DNA of 6,975 nucleotides from Synergistaceae bacterium UBA4088 (GCA_002382605.1 DFYG01000090.1:9137-16111), one strand, 5' to 3'. Positions 1 through 6,009 are shown, numbered from the stretch's first letter. Notes: a model not told the origin generated them from the letters alone. Translations and numbers: made by a program.

Positions 1-46
1 CCCTCAGCTTGGGAAGCTGATGCTCTACCAACTGAGCTATGTCCGC
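1..46 (-). tRNA. tRNA-Gly (anticodon CCC), 5' part, cut by window edge
   Basis: The minus strand reads as the first 46 nucleotides of a tRNA. The acceptor 5' strand GCGGACA is at 46-40 and is followed by TA. A D-arm GCTC-AGTTGGTA-GAGC comes next, then a perfect 5-bp anticodon stem TCAGC/GCTGA enclosing the loop TTCCCAA. The anticodon CCC lies at 13-11 and decodes GGG (glycine). The variable loop, T-arm and 3' acceptor strand lie beyond position 1, so acceptor pairing and an encoded CCA end cannot be checked. A good promoter sits just upstream, so the gene is probably transcribed independently of rlmD. Confidence 0.95.
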
Positions 47-58
47 CCTCGATGGCTC

Positions 59-87
59 ATTATAATTGGGTATAAATTGTTTTGCAA
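59..87 (-). promoter_or_regulatory. sigma70-type promoter of tRNA-Gly
   Basis: On the minus strand there is a consensus -10 box TATAAT (64-59). It is preceded, at the ideal 17-nt spacing, by TTGCAA (87-82), which matches the -35 consensus at 4 of 6 positions. The expected start of transcription is near position 52, a few bases before the tRNA 5' end at 46. The promoter lies in the 81-bp gap after the rlmD stop codon, and no convincing terminator separates the two genes. Read-through from rlmD is therefore also possible. Confidence 0.75.
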
Positions 88-127
88 GGCTGGAGAGACC
101 CAGTTTGAGAGGAGCCCGGATAAACCG

Positions 128-1504
128 CTATCTGCCAGATCTCTGAAATGTTGCGATACATTCTACATGAAACGTCTGAGGAAACATGTCAAACGGCTGA
201 ACCTTTTTAAGGCTGAACCCGTTTCGGATCAGAAAAAGCGAGTCCCGGGCGAGAGTTGAAGGGTTGCATGATATGTAAACGATCCTTGAAGGTCTCAAAG
301 CACATACCCCCTTGAGGACTTGATCTGAACAACCTTTTCTGGGGGGATCCATGACTACCGCGTCGAATCTCCTCCCGGCAAGAAACTTTACGGCCCTTTC
401 GGCGCTCATCTCCAGTACCTCGACATTATCTATTGAGTTGGCAGATATGTTCTTCCTGAGAAATACGGCAGATTCCGCCCAATCTTCGACAGCGTGGACC
501 TTCTTGCTGTCTTTTGCCAGGAAAAGCGTCAAGGCTCCCGTACCTGAATAAAGCTCCAGTATTCTCCCCTTTCCACACTCTTCGAGTTCACATGCCGCGG
601 CCTTGAAAAGAAACCCGGCCTGATCGGTGTTGACCTGAAAAAAAGAGGTGGGACCGTAAAGCATCTGGAATTTTCCCATTCTTTCGGAAATACTTGAATC
701 GCCGGCAAGAATTTTTGAGAAACTTCCGAATATTGTGTTGCCTGGCGAGCGATTAAAATTCGCGGCTACTCCTCCCACTCCCTTCAGACCAGCCATAATC
801 GATCCGGCAAAATCAGTCAACTCAAGGGGAATCCCATCAGTACTGTTAAGGCGAAAAACAGGCACAATAAGCGACGAACCTGTGTTCCTTCCAAAGCGAC
901 TGACGATATGACGCAGAGTTCCGGAATTGGTATCCTCGTCATAAGCATCCATCTTCAAATCTGCAAGTATATCAGTGATTGGAGTGATCCATCTCTCCAA
1001 CTGCGGTTCAAGAACGGGACACTCGTCGACGGGGATCAGGTCATGGCTCCCCTGCCTGAAAAAACCGATTACTTTTTTCCCCCCTGCCTCCCGAACAGGA
1101 AAAGAGGCCTTGTTTCTATACCCCCAATGCGAAGGGGATGAAGCGCATTTTGAAATAATATCAGGGGAGACCCCAGCGATTTTCCTGAATGTGTCGATAA
1201 CTATCTGATCCTTGATCCGCATCTGTAAGGGATAGGAAGAATGCTGAAGTGAACATCCACCGCAAACACCATAAAAGGGGCAACGCGGGGTGGCTCTTTC
1301 CGCGTGGGGCTCAAGGTTTTCTTCCATATCCATGACTCCGTAAGACTTTTTCAGGAGCGAGACTCTCCCGCGGATAACTTCCCCCGGAAGGGCTCCAGGA
1401 ACAAAAAACACAAACTTACCCTCACCGACTCTGGCTACTCCCTGTCCGCGACTGTTAATGGATTCTATTCTGACCTCTGTGACATCGTTCATCCCTGGAT
1501 GCAT
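128..1504 (-). CDS. rlmD: 23S rRNA (uracil-C5)-methyltransferase, RlmD/RumA family
   Basis: SAM-dependent enzyme that methylates C5 of a uracil in 23S rRNA (U1939 in E. coli RlmD); cytoplasmic. The protein is 458 aa, slightly longer than E. coli RlmD. An N-terminal TRAM RNA-binding domain spans about residues 7-62. Four cysteines at 75, 81, 84 and 162 (CPFYGVCGGC and DECP) fit the [4Fe-4S] ligands of RlmD, whereas TrmA lacks this cluster. The Rossmann-fold methyltransferase half carries FFQVN (288-292), the SAM motif ELYSGTGALT (317-326), DPPRKG (386-391), SCNPSTLARD with catalytic Cys413, and HVE with the presumed base Glu448. I chose the ATG at 1504 because AGGGAGAG lies 8 nt upstream. An in-frame TTG at 1525 would leave almost no leader after the predicted promoter. 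RlmC or a dual-specific RlmCD-type enzyme cannot be excluded. It is transcribed as its own unit, downstream of the kor terminator. Confidence 0.93.
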   Translation of the reverse strand: MHPGMNDVTEVRIESINSRGQGVARVGEGKFVFFVPGALPGEVIRGRVSLLKKSYGVMDMEENLEPHAERATPRCPFYGVCGGCSLQHSSYPLQMRIKDQIVIDTFRKIAGVSPDIISKCASSPSHWGYRNKASFPVREAGGKKVIGFFRQGSHDLIPVDECPVLEPQLERWITPITDILADLKMDAYDEDTNSGTLRHIVSRFGRNTGSSLIVPVFRLNSTDGIPLELTDFAGSIMAGLKGVGGVAANFNRSPGNTIFGSFSKILAGDSSISERMGKFQMLYGPTSFFQVNTDQAGFLFKAAACELEECGKGRILELYSGTGALTLFLAKDSKKVHAVEDWAESAVFLRKNISANSIDNVEVLEMSAERAVKFLAGRRFDAVVMDPPRKGCSDQVLKGVCALRPSRIVYISCNPSTLARDSLFLIRNGFSLKKVQPFDMFPQTFHVECIATFQRSGR

Positions 1505-1512
1505 CAAAGCTT

Positions 1513-1520
1513 CTCTCCCT
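1513..1520 (-). promoter_or_regulatory. ribosome binding site of rlmD
   Basis: AGGGAGAG on the minus strand lies 8 nt before the ATG at 1504-1502. This decides between that ATG, the upstream TTG at 1525 and a further ATG at 1492, which has CAGGG directly abutting it. Confidence 0.65.
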
Positions 1521-1537
1521 GACAAGATGATCGGAGT

Positions 1538-1546
1538 ATTGTATCA
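1538..1546 (-). promoter_or_regulatory. extended -10 promoter candidate of rlmD
   Basis: The minus strand reads TGATACAAT: a TG-N motif directly before TACAAT, which matches TATAAT at 5 of 6 positions. No recognisable -35 box occurs at 16-18 nt spacing, since that DNA is the GC-rich terminator stem. This is the pattern expected of an extended -10 promoter. The predicted start near 1531 would give a leader of about 27 nt to the ATG at 1504. The site lies just beyond the poly-T tail of the korC terminator. Confidence 0.45.
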
Positions 1547-1547
1547 G

Positions 1548-1583
1548 AAAAAAAATGGCGGGGACCACCAAAGGGGCCCCCGC
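1548..1583 (-). terminator. rho-independent terminator of the kor operon
   Basis: On the minus strand, GCGGGG (1583-1578) pairs with CCCCGC (1563-1558). A G-T wobble and two further G-C pairs extend this to a 9-bp stem around an 8-nt loop. The stem is followed by CA and eight consecutive T (1555-1548). The hairpin begins 36 bp after the korC stop codon and is a textbook intrinsic terminator. It insulates rlmD from kor transcription. Confidence 0.9.
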
Positions 1584-1619
1584 TGGATATTTCTTTTCCG
1601 GAAGCTCCGCCATTCCGGA

Positions 1620-2174
1620 TTACATTTTTGATTTCATCAATTCATAACCCTCGGAAAAAGCGCGGTCGTTCATCTCCTCTGTACCTTTGGGAACTCTCTG
1701 CATTATTGCTTTCTTTACAGATTCAGGTTTCATAAGGTCAAGGGATTCAAGAACTCTTGCGGTGACTCCAAGAGCCACCATGTTTGTTACAAGCTCACGG
1801 CCGATCTTTTCCCTTGCCGTTTTTACTATCGGAAGCACAAAAACTTCGGCATCCGCCTTTGGCACGGAGAGTACATATGTGTCATCCAGTATCACAATGC
1901 CTCCCTTTTTGGTTTCGGAAACGAATTCATCACAGGATGTCTGATTCAGAATTATCTGAAGGTCAGGGGCGGTGGCCTTTGGGTAATCGATCTCTCCCCT
2001 GGAGATTACAACCTCTGATTTCGACTTTCCACCACGGGCTTCTGGTCCATAAGCCTGGGACTGGACAGCATGCAGCCCCTCAAAGATCGCAGCAGCCTCT
2101 CCAATTATGACGGCAGCAAGGATAACGCCCTGACCGCCGGACCCGGCAAAACGTATCTCGTAACGGCCACTCAT
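1620..2174 (-). CDS. korC: 2-oxoacid:ferredoxin oxidoreductase, gamma subunit
   Basis: Gamma subunit (184 aa, normal for the family) of a CoA-dependent 2-oxoacid:ferredoxin oxidoreductase, cytoplasmic. The whole length is the gamma/catalytic domain (POR family). It opens with a strand followed by GSGGQG (residues 11-16). The conserved segment QSQAYGPEARGGKSKSEVV (about 38-56) follows. In related enzymes this subunit helps form the CoA site and the contacts between subunits. No Fe-S cysteine motif is present, as expected. Its ATG overlaps the korB stop codon (ATGA), with GGGGGA six bases upstream, indicating translational coupling. It is the last gene of korDABC, and a strong terminator follows. 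The 2-oxoglutarate assignment is by family resemblance; a branched-chain or other 2-oxoacid is possible. Confidence 0.92.
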   Translation of the reverse strand: MSGRYEIRFAGSGGQGVILAAVIIGEAAAIFEGLHAVQSQAYGPEARGGKSKSEVVISRGEIDYPKATAPDLQIILNQTSCDEFVSETKKGGIVILDDTYVLSVPKADAEVFVLPIVKTAREKIGRELVTNMVALGVTARVLESLDLMKPESVKKAIMQRVPKGTEEMNDRAFSEGYELMKSKM

Positions 2175-2995
2175 ACCTTATCCCCCCTGACGCGTGCAAT
2201 AAGTCCCAGATAAAGTTCAGTGTATTCGGGAGCATTCCGCTTAACGAATTCACCAATCACGATCTTACCCTCGATCTCCTCCGGGGTCATCCCTTCAGAT
2301 TTTGCAAGAGGAACAGAGGCATTCTTGAGGAAATTAAGGTTGTCCACAGGCGTTCTGCGGTTATTCTTCCTGCCGAACTGCGTATGGCAGCTCGAGATTA
2401 TCTCTACTACGGAAAAACCCTTGTTGGCTATACCGTTTTTGATGTACTGCTCGCAGAGAAGCGGTTGGGCTATCGTCGCACGGGCAACATAGGTGGCTCC
2501 GGCTCCCTGAGCAAGCTTACAGACGTCAAAGGGAGGATCGATAGCGCCGTATGGAGCTGTCGTTGCCTTGGCTCCAAGGGGGGTTGTCGGTGAGGCCTGA
2601 CCACCTGTCATTCCGTAAATATTGTTGTTCATGACCACGGCGGTTATGCCAATATTCCGCCGGCATGCGTGAATGAAGTGGTTCCCTCCTATAGCCGTAC
2701 AGTCACCATCGCCCATTACATCAACTATCGTAAGCTCTGGTTTGGCAAGTTTGATCCCGGTCGCAAAACCCAGCGACCGGCCGTGCGTCGTATGCATGGT
2801 ACAGGCATCGAGGTATCCGGGCATCCTGCTCGAACATCCGATACCTGACGCAATGACCGTCTCTTCTCTGGACTTTCCTGATGCAACAAGCGCACGAAGA
2901 AGGGCGTGCATAATAATTCCATGCCCACACCCCGGGCACCACATGTGCGGAAAGAACCTGTTTCTCAGCCAGTCAAGAACTTCAGGACGGGGCAT
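2171..2995 (-). CDS. korB: 2-oxoacid:ferredoxin oxidoreductase, beta subunit (TPP-binding)
   Basis: Beta subunit (274 aa) holding thiamine pyrophosphate and one Fe-S cluster. Residues 19-26 read WCPGCGHG. Four cysteines, C20, C23, C54 (GIGCS) and C203 (SSCHTQFGRKN), are placed like the [4Fe-4S] ligands of this subunit family. The TPP/Mg signature begins with GDGD (96-99) and ends with NNNIYGMTGGQ (123-133). With the alpha subunit it forms the active site, where a 2-oxoacid is decarboxylated and the acyl group passed to CoA. The start is firm: a strong GGAGGTGG lies 7 nt upstream, encoded within the last codons of korA. The ATG overlaps the korA stop by one base (TAATG). The sequence is of the KorB type rather than the PorB type, but the true substrate is not provable here. 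Confidence 0.95.
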   Translation of the reverse strand: MPRPEVLDWLRNRFFPHMWCPGCGHGIIMHALLRALVASGKSREETVIASGIGCSSRMPGYLDACTMHTTHGRSLGFATGIKLAKPELTIVDVMGDGDCTAIGGNHFIHACRRNIGITAVVMNNNIYGMTGGQASPTTPLGAKATTAPYGAIDPPFDVCKLAQGAGATYVARATIAQPLLCEQYIKNGIANKGFSVVEIISSCHTQFGRKNNRRTPVDNLNFLKNASVPLAKSEGMTPEEIEGKIVIGEFVKRNAPEYTELYLGLIARVRGDKV

Positions 2996-4131
2996 TATCT
3001 GGCCACCTCCTCGATTTTTTCAAGTATCTCGGAGGGCTGGAAAAGCTCACCATTTACCAGGCTCATCTGCACGACTCCGGCCTTTCCGTGAACCGCCCTC
3101 TCTACTTCGAGGATCATCTGTCCAAAATTCAGCTCGGGAACAATGACAGTCCCGGCCTTTTCCGCAAGAGCCTCTATCTCCCTGTCGGGGAAGGGCCAAA
3201 GGGTAATCGGCCTGAAATATCCCACCTTCAGGCCTTTGTTCCTCGACTGTCGAACCGCGCTCAATGCAGTTCTAGCTACACTTCCGTAGGCAAGAACAAT
3301 TACTTTTGCGTCATCGATACTCTCGGTCTCATACTCTACAATGTCGTCCCTGTAGGCATTGACCTTGTCCATCAGCCTGGCCGACTTCTTGGCGATCTCT
3401 TCGGTACAGTTGGTGGGGAAACCCCATTCGTTATGGGTGAGACCAGTTATGTGCCAACGGTATCCGTCACCGAATGACGCCATCGGGGGAAGGTTGTCGG
3501 CCTTATCAGGCTTATAGGCCATAAATTCGGAAGGATCACATGTCGGGCGCTTACGATTGAGGATGGGGAAAGACCCTTCTTCTGGGATTACTACCTTCTC
3601 CCTCATGTGACCGAGGACCTCATCGCTCATGATCAGAACCGGCTGCCTGAATCGCTCGGCCATATTGAAAGCCTTTATTGCTATTTCATAGCACTCCTGT
3701 ACTGAGGATGGAGCATATGCAATTGTTGCATGATCACCATGACTGCCCCATCGGGCCTGCATGACATCCTGCTGTGCAATGGAGGTAGGAAGACCGGTCG
3801 ATGGACCACCTCTCATTACATCGACGACGACAACCGGTATCTCAGCCATGTAGGCCAGACCCATGTTCTCCTGCTTGAGCGAAAAGCCAGGTCCCGATGT
3901 GGCGGTCATAGCCTTCAACCCGGCGACGGAACCACCGATAGTGGCAGCTATGCCGGCGATCTCGTCTTCCATCTGAATGAATCGTCCGTTCAGGACCGGA
4001 AGTTCTTCGGCCATGACCTCTGCTATCTCGGACGACGGCGTGATCGGATACCCGCCGAAAAAGCGGCATCCTGCCGCCAGTGCACCATGCGCCAGCGAAA
4101 CATTACCCTGCCAGAATTCAACTCTAGGCAT
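2995..4131 (-). CDS. korA: 2-oxoacid:ferredoxin oxidoreductase, alpha subunit
   Basis: Alpha subunit (378 aa) of the KorDABC complex. Counting from the chosen ATG, the pyrimidine-binding domain occupies about residues 5-180, with GGYPITPSSE (26-35), MEDEIA (54-59), TSGPGFSLKQEN (78-89) and the segment from GGPSTGLPTS to HGD (108-133). The second, transketolase C-terminal-like domain lies at about 275-350 (VLAYGSVART, YFRPITLWPFP, PELNFGQM). It works with KorB to bind the 2-oxoacid and TPP; fold and length are normal for KorA/VorB-type alpha subunits. I chose the ATG at 4131 because GAGGAG lies 10 nt upstream. The in-frame GTG at 4140 would have only one base between it and that site. The chosen start overlaps the korD stop by 8 bp (ATGCCTAG). 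No gamma or delta domain is fused to it. 2-Oxoglutarate is the default substrate guess; a branched-chain 2-oxoacid is an alternative. Confidence 0.94.
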   Translation of the reverse strand: MPRVEFWQGNVSLAHGALAAGCRFFGGYPITPSSEIAEVMAEELPVLNGRFIQMEDEIAGIAATIGGSVAGLKAMTATSGPGFSLKQENMGLAYMAEIPVVVVDVMRGGPSTGLPTSIAQQDVMQARWGSHGDHATIAYAPSSVQECYEIAIKAFNMAERFRQPVLIMSDEVLGHMREKVVIPEEGSFPILNRKRPTCDPSEFMAYKPDKADNLPPMASFGDGYRWHITGLTHNEWGFPTNCTEEIAKKSARLMDKVNAYRDDIVEYETESIDDAKVIVLAYGSVARTALSAVRQSRNKGLKVGYFRPITLWPFPDREIEALAEKAGTVIVPELNFGQMILEVERAVHGKAGVVQMSLVNGELFQPSEILEKIEEVAR

Positions 4132-4333
4132 TGTTGCCACGCTCCTCTACGGTGATGGCAAGATCGGGGCAAATGTTCTCGCACTGTTTGCATCCAATAC
4201 AATCCTGAGCTCTTGCTGGGGTGGATTTCAGGTTCTCATCAAAATCAAATACCTTTTTGGGGCAAACAGCCATACACAGGCCGCACCCCTTGCACCAGTG
4301 GGAGTCTACGTCAACAGAAAATACTTTCGGCAA
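4124..4333 (-). CDS. korD: 2-oxoacid:ferredoxin oxidoreductase, delta subunit (2x[4Fe-4S] ferredoxin)
   Basis: Small ferredoxin-like subunit (69 aa) that carries electrons from the KorABC core to external ferredoxin. Two full motifs are present: CKGCGLCMAVCP (C14, C17, C20, C24) and CIGCKQCENICP (C45, C48, C51, C55). Each binds one [4Fe-4S] cluster. The start is uncertain. TTG at 4333 gives a natural MPKVFSVDV N-terminus and has AAGG 8 nt upstream. GTG at 4342 (three residues longer) has its nearest purine-rich site only about 3 nt away. No ATG is available in frame upstream before a stop at 4438-4436. It is the first gene of the operon, about 54 nt after the predicted transcription start. 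Its stop overlaps korA by 8 bp. Confidence 0.92.
   Translation of the reverse strand: MPKVFSVDVDSHWCKGCGLCMAVCPKKVFDFDENLKSTPARAQDCIGCKQCENICPDLAITVEERGNNA
4142..4147 (-). promoter_or_regulatory. ribosome binding site of korA
   Basis: GAGGAG on the minus strand, inside the end of korD, lies 10 nt before the ATG at 4131 but only 1 nt before the in-frame GTG at 4140. It therefore supports the ATG. Confidence 0.55.
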
Positions 4334-4393
4334 ACAACTCACCTTCCCTTCAACACGATCAGTTCTTCCCGGATCGAAAACTTGCCCCGGGCC

Positions 4394-4422
4394 ATTATGC
4401 CACCTTGTGAGCGGAGGTACAA
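4394..4422 (-). promoter_or_regulatory. predicted promoter of korDABC
   Basis: On the minus strand, CATAAT (4399-4394, 5 of 6 to TATAAT) lies 17 nt downstream of TTGTAC (4422-4417, 3 of 6 to TTGACA). Transcription would begin near 4387, leaving a leader of about 54 nt to the korD TTG. The weak -35 fits a regulated promoter. A second possible -35, TTGTCA, lies further upstream, but its best -10 is at poor (19-nt) spacing. Confidence 0.5.
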
Positions 4423-4427
4423 GGTGG
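4400..4427. repeat. perfect 9-bp inverted repeat, operator candidate over the kor promoter
   Basis: CCACCTTGT at 4400-4408 and its exact complement ACAAGGTGG at 4419-4427 are separated by 10 bp. The arm centres are 19 bp apart, about two DNA turns, as for a dimeric regulator. The outer arm covers most of the predicted -35 box (4417-4422), and the other arm directly abuts the -10 box (4394-4399). A protein bound here would cover the promoter. I do not recognise the half-site. If a transcript started further upstream, the same bases could form an RNA hairpin instead. Confidence 0.6.
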
Positions 4428-4463
4428 ATTTGTATCTATATATTGAATATTGCATTACAAATG

Positions 4464-4493
4464 ACAATTCAGGGTCAATTTAAACAATTCAGG
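4464..4493. repeat. 10-bp direct repeat with 20-bp period upstream of the kor promoter
   Basis: ACAATTCAGG occurs at 4464-4473 and again, identically, at 4484-4493. A related CAATT sits between them at 4476. The three CAATT cores start at 4465, 4476 and 4485, so they fall roughly one helical turn apart on one face of the DNA. Relative to the predicted kor start the repeats lie at about -77 to -106, a usual place for an activator. They may be tandem binding sites, or chance in AT-rich DNA. Confidence 0.4.
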
Positions 4494-4518
4494 TCTTTTA
4501 TTCCTTTGAAAACGACAA

Positions 4519-4547
4519 AGGAGGGGACAGCGGAAACGTCCCCTCCT
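4519..4547 (-). terminator. intrinsic terminator of the flavin-dehydrogenase operon
   Basis: A perfect 10-bp stem, AGGAGGGGAC at 4519-4528 pairing with GTCCCCTCCT at 4538-4547, encloses a 9-nt loop. On the minus strand it begins 30 bp after the stop codon and is followed by TTTGTCGTTTT, an interrupted T-tract. A run of eight T lies before the stem rather than after it. The stem is strong but the tail imperfect, so some read-through into kor is possible. On the plus strand the stem is followed by A residues, so it should not terminate there. Confidence 0.75.
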
Positions 4548-4576
4548 CAAAAAAAACAGCGACAGATACGTAGAAT

Positions 4577-5728
4577 CTACACCACAGCTGGTTCTATAAG
4601 CAGTTCTCCTCGTTCGAACCGGCTGTAATGGAGCATCTCAATGTCGATCCACGGCTTCTTGCCAATTATCTTCTGAGCAAGCAGCTCTCCAGAGATGGGA
4701 CCGAACATGAACCCATGACCGGAATAGCCGCAATTAAGGAAAAATCCCTTGACGTTGTCGGCTTCACAGATGATCGGCTGTTTGTCCGGAGTCATATTGT
4801 AAAGGCCTGACCACTGTCTTACTACACGGACACCCTTGGTCCTGGGAAGCAGTTTGACGAAAGTCCGCGACATCATCTCAAGGAAATCCCAGGAATTCCC
4901 CAACTCATAGTCCTGCGGATGACCTTCCGGGCTGCATCCGCCGATGATGGATCCATGCGGCCGCTGCTGGATATAGTAGTTGCCGGAAAAACTCATAAGC
5001 ATCGGAGGACATACGCCTGGTTCAACAGGCTCCGTGATAATGATCTCGTGCCTTTCCGAGAAGTTGGGAATATCCACCCCAGCCATTTTGGCAACGATCT
5101 GCGAGTAGCCGCCTGCTGCGTCGATCACCACGGGCGCATCAATATCGCCCTTGGTCGTAACGACACCGGCTACCTTGCCGGCGATCGTCTTTACATCTGT
5201 AACTTCAGTAAACTTGTGGAATGTAACTCCAAGTCGTTTTGCGGCTTCCATGAAAGCAAATGTCGTAAGGAATGGATCTGCGTGACCATCCCTGTCATGG
5301 AAGGTGAATCCTACCGCATCATCTGCCGCAAGACCAGGGCATATCTCTCTGGCCTCCGCGTATGTAACAACCCTGGTATTGATGCCAAGGCTGTTTTGAA
5401 GTTTCATGCTCTTCTTTAGCTGTTCAAATTCACTTTCCTGATAAGCCACCATAAGGTAGCCGCTCTGATTGAGGCCACAGTCCATTCCGAGCTCTTCGTG
5501 AAGCTGTTCGAATTTCTCGACGCAGGCAAGTCCGAAACGGCAGTTCATCTCTGTTCCCCATTGAGCGCGTATTCCCGCTCCGCATCTTCCCGTCGATCCG
5601 GAACAGATAGAGCCCTTTTCGAGAACAACGATATCCTTGACCCCAAGTTTGGCAAGGTTGTAGGCTGTTGCACAGCCTTGGACTCCGCCGCCGATAACTA
5701 CGACATCGGCTGTTCTCTTCCAGGGCAT
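4577..5728 (-). CDS. FAD-dependent amino-acid/amine dehydrogenase subunit (DadA/HcnC/PdhB-like)
   Basis: Flavoprotein of the D-amino-acid oxidase (DAO) superfamily, 383 aa, the usual size. The N-terminal dinucleotide fold carries IGGGVQG (12-18) and ends in VVLEK, whose Glu37 should bind the FAD ribose. SGSTGRCGAGIR (43-54) continues the FAD site. The C-terminal FAD segment runs from about PDKQPII (314) through GYSGHGFMFGPISGELLAQ (334-352). No signal peptide or membrane helix is visible, so it is cytoplasmic. It should oxidise a C-N bond of a small amino acid or amine. L-proline, sarcosine, a D-amino acid, hydroxyproline or glycine cannot be told apart here. The three genes before it encode electron-transfer partners, as in HcnABC and the four-subunit dye-linked L-proline dehydrogenases of Thermococcales. 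This makes it a dehydrogenase complex rather than an oxygen-using oxidase. The ATG overlaps the previous stop by one base (TAATG), with GAGGGGGG about 9 nt upstream. It is the last gene of its operon. Confidence 0.88.
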   Translation of the reverse strand: MPWKRTADVVVIGGGVQGCATAYNLAKLGVKDIVVLEKGSICSGSTGRCGAGIRAQWGTEMNCRFGLACVEKFEQLHEELGMDCGLNQSGYLMVAYQESEFEQLKKSMKLQNSLGINTRVVTYAEAREICPGLAADDAVGFTFHDRDGHADPFLTTFAFMEAAKRLGVTFHKFTEVTDVKTIAGKVAGVVTTKGDIDAPVVIDAAGGYSQIVAKMAGVDIPNFSERHEIIITEPVEPGVCPPMLMSFSGNYYIQQRPHGSIIGGCSPEGHPQDYELGNSWDFLEMMSRTFVKLLPRTKGVRVVRQWSGLYNMTPDKQPIICEADNVKGFFLNCGYSGHGFMFGPISGELLAQKIIGKKPWIDIEMLHYSRFERGELLIEPAVV

Positions 5729-6009
5729 TACTTGTCGCCCCCCTCTGCAAGAACCGCAAGTTTGACGGGCTTTGCTGGCGGGCGAAAGGTTCCTGGTTCG
5801 ACTTCAGCTACGGTTTTTCCTGTCTTGGCAGCTATCTCTCGAAGGATCATTTCCCTGCATCCTCTGCCCTGACATGGTCCCATGCCAACCCTGAGGACTC
5901 TCTTCAGTTCGTCGAAGGTTTCGTAACCCTTTGCGATCCATTCGCGGATCTCTCCCAATGTGATCTCCTCACAGCGGCAGATTATTATATTGTTCGTCTT
6001 CTCACTCAT
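5728..6009 (-). CDS. BFD-type [2Fe-2S] protein, electron-transfer subunit
   Basis: A 93-aa protein made of a single BFD-like [2Fe-2S] domain plus a short tail. The ligands follow C-x-C-x32-C-x4-C: C11 and C13 in IIICRCEE, and C46 and C51 in GMGPCQGRGC. The last pair is spaced C-x4-C, as in HcnA- and opine/proline-dehydrogenase-type subunits, rather than C-x2-C as in Bfd and NirB. It should pass electrons between the flavoprotein encoded just downstream and the other Fe-S and flavin subunits. The ATG at 6009 has GGTGGTGA 7 nt upstream and lies 2 bp after the previous stop. Its own stop overlaps the next ATG. The reading frame stays open upstream to at least 6156, but that part overlaps the preceding gene and is not needed. 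Confidence 0.88.
   Translation of the reverse strand: MSEKTNNIIICRCEEITLGEIREWIAKGYETFDELKRVLRVGMGPCQGRGCREMILREIAAKTGKTVAEVEPGTFRPPAKPVKLAVLAEGGDK

Larger units (their letters stand above)
4343..4576. other. intergenic control region between the flavin-dehydrogenase and kor operons
   Basis: This 234-bp stretch is the longest without a gene in the window. Read along the minus strand it contains a T8 run just after the upstream stop codon, a strong hairpin terminator, a direct repeat, an AT-rich stretch (about 4428-4465), the inverted repeat with the predicted kor promoter, and the korD leader. I see no tRNA, known riboswitch fold or small gene in it. The AT-rich stretch contrasts with the surrounding coding DNA. 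Confidence 0.6.

Noticed and set aside
90..105. Hairpin after rlmD (CTGG-loop-CCAG on the minus strand) as a terminator
   Set aside because: Only four base pairs and no T-tract follow; too weak to call.
2673..3146. Plus-strand open frame of 157 codons opposite korB/korA
   Set aside because: Antisense to conserved TPP-binding motifs; the translated sequence is proline/serine/arginine-rich shadow sequence.
4380..4405. Sigma54 (-24/-12) promoter, suggested by TGGCAT on the minus strand
   Set aside because: The expected TTGC-type -12 element is absent at the required distance; the sigma70-like reading fits better.
3977..4483. Plus-strand open frame of 168 codons across the korA/korD junction
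   Set aside because: It is antisense to two clear genes, has no recognisable domain, and its continuation into the control region is chance.
4508..4556. Bidirectional terminator between the two operons
   Set aside because: On the plus strand the stem is followed by A residues, not T, and no plus-strand gene exists nearby.
4919..5419. Plus-strand open frame of 166 codons opposite the FAD dehydrogenase gene
   Set aside because: A shadow of the codon pattern of the real gene; no recognisable family or ribosome site.
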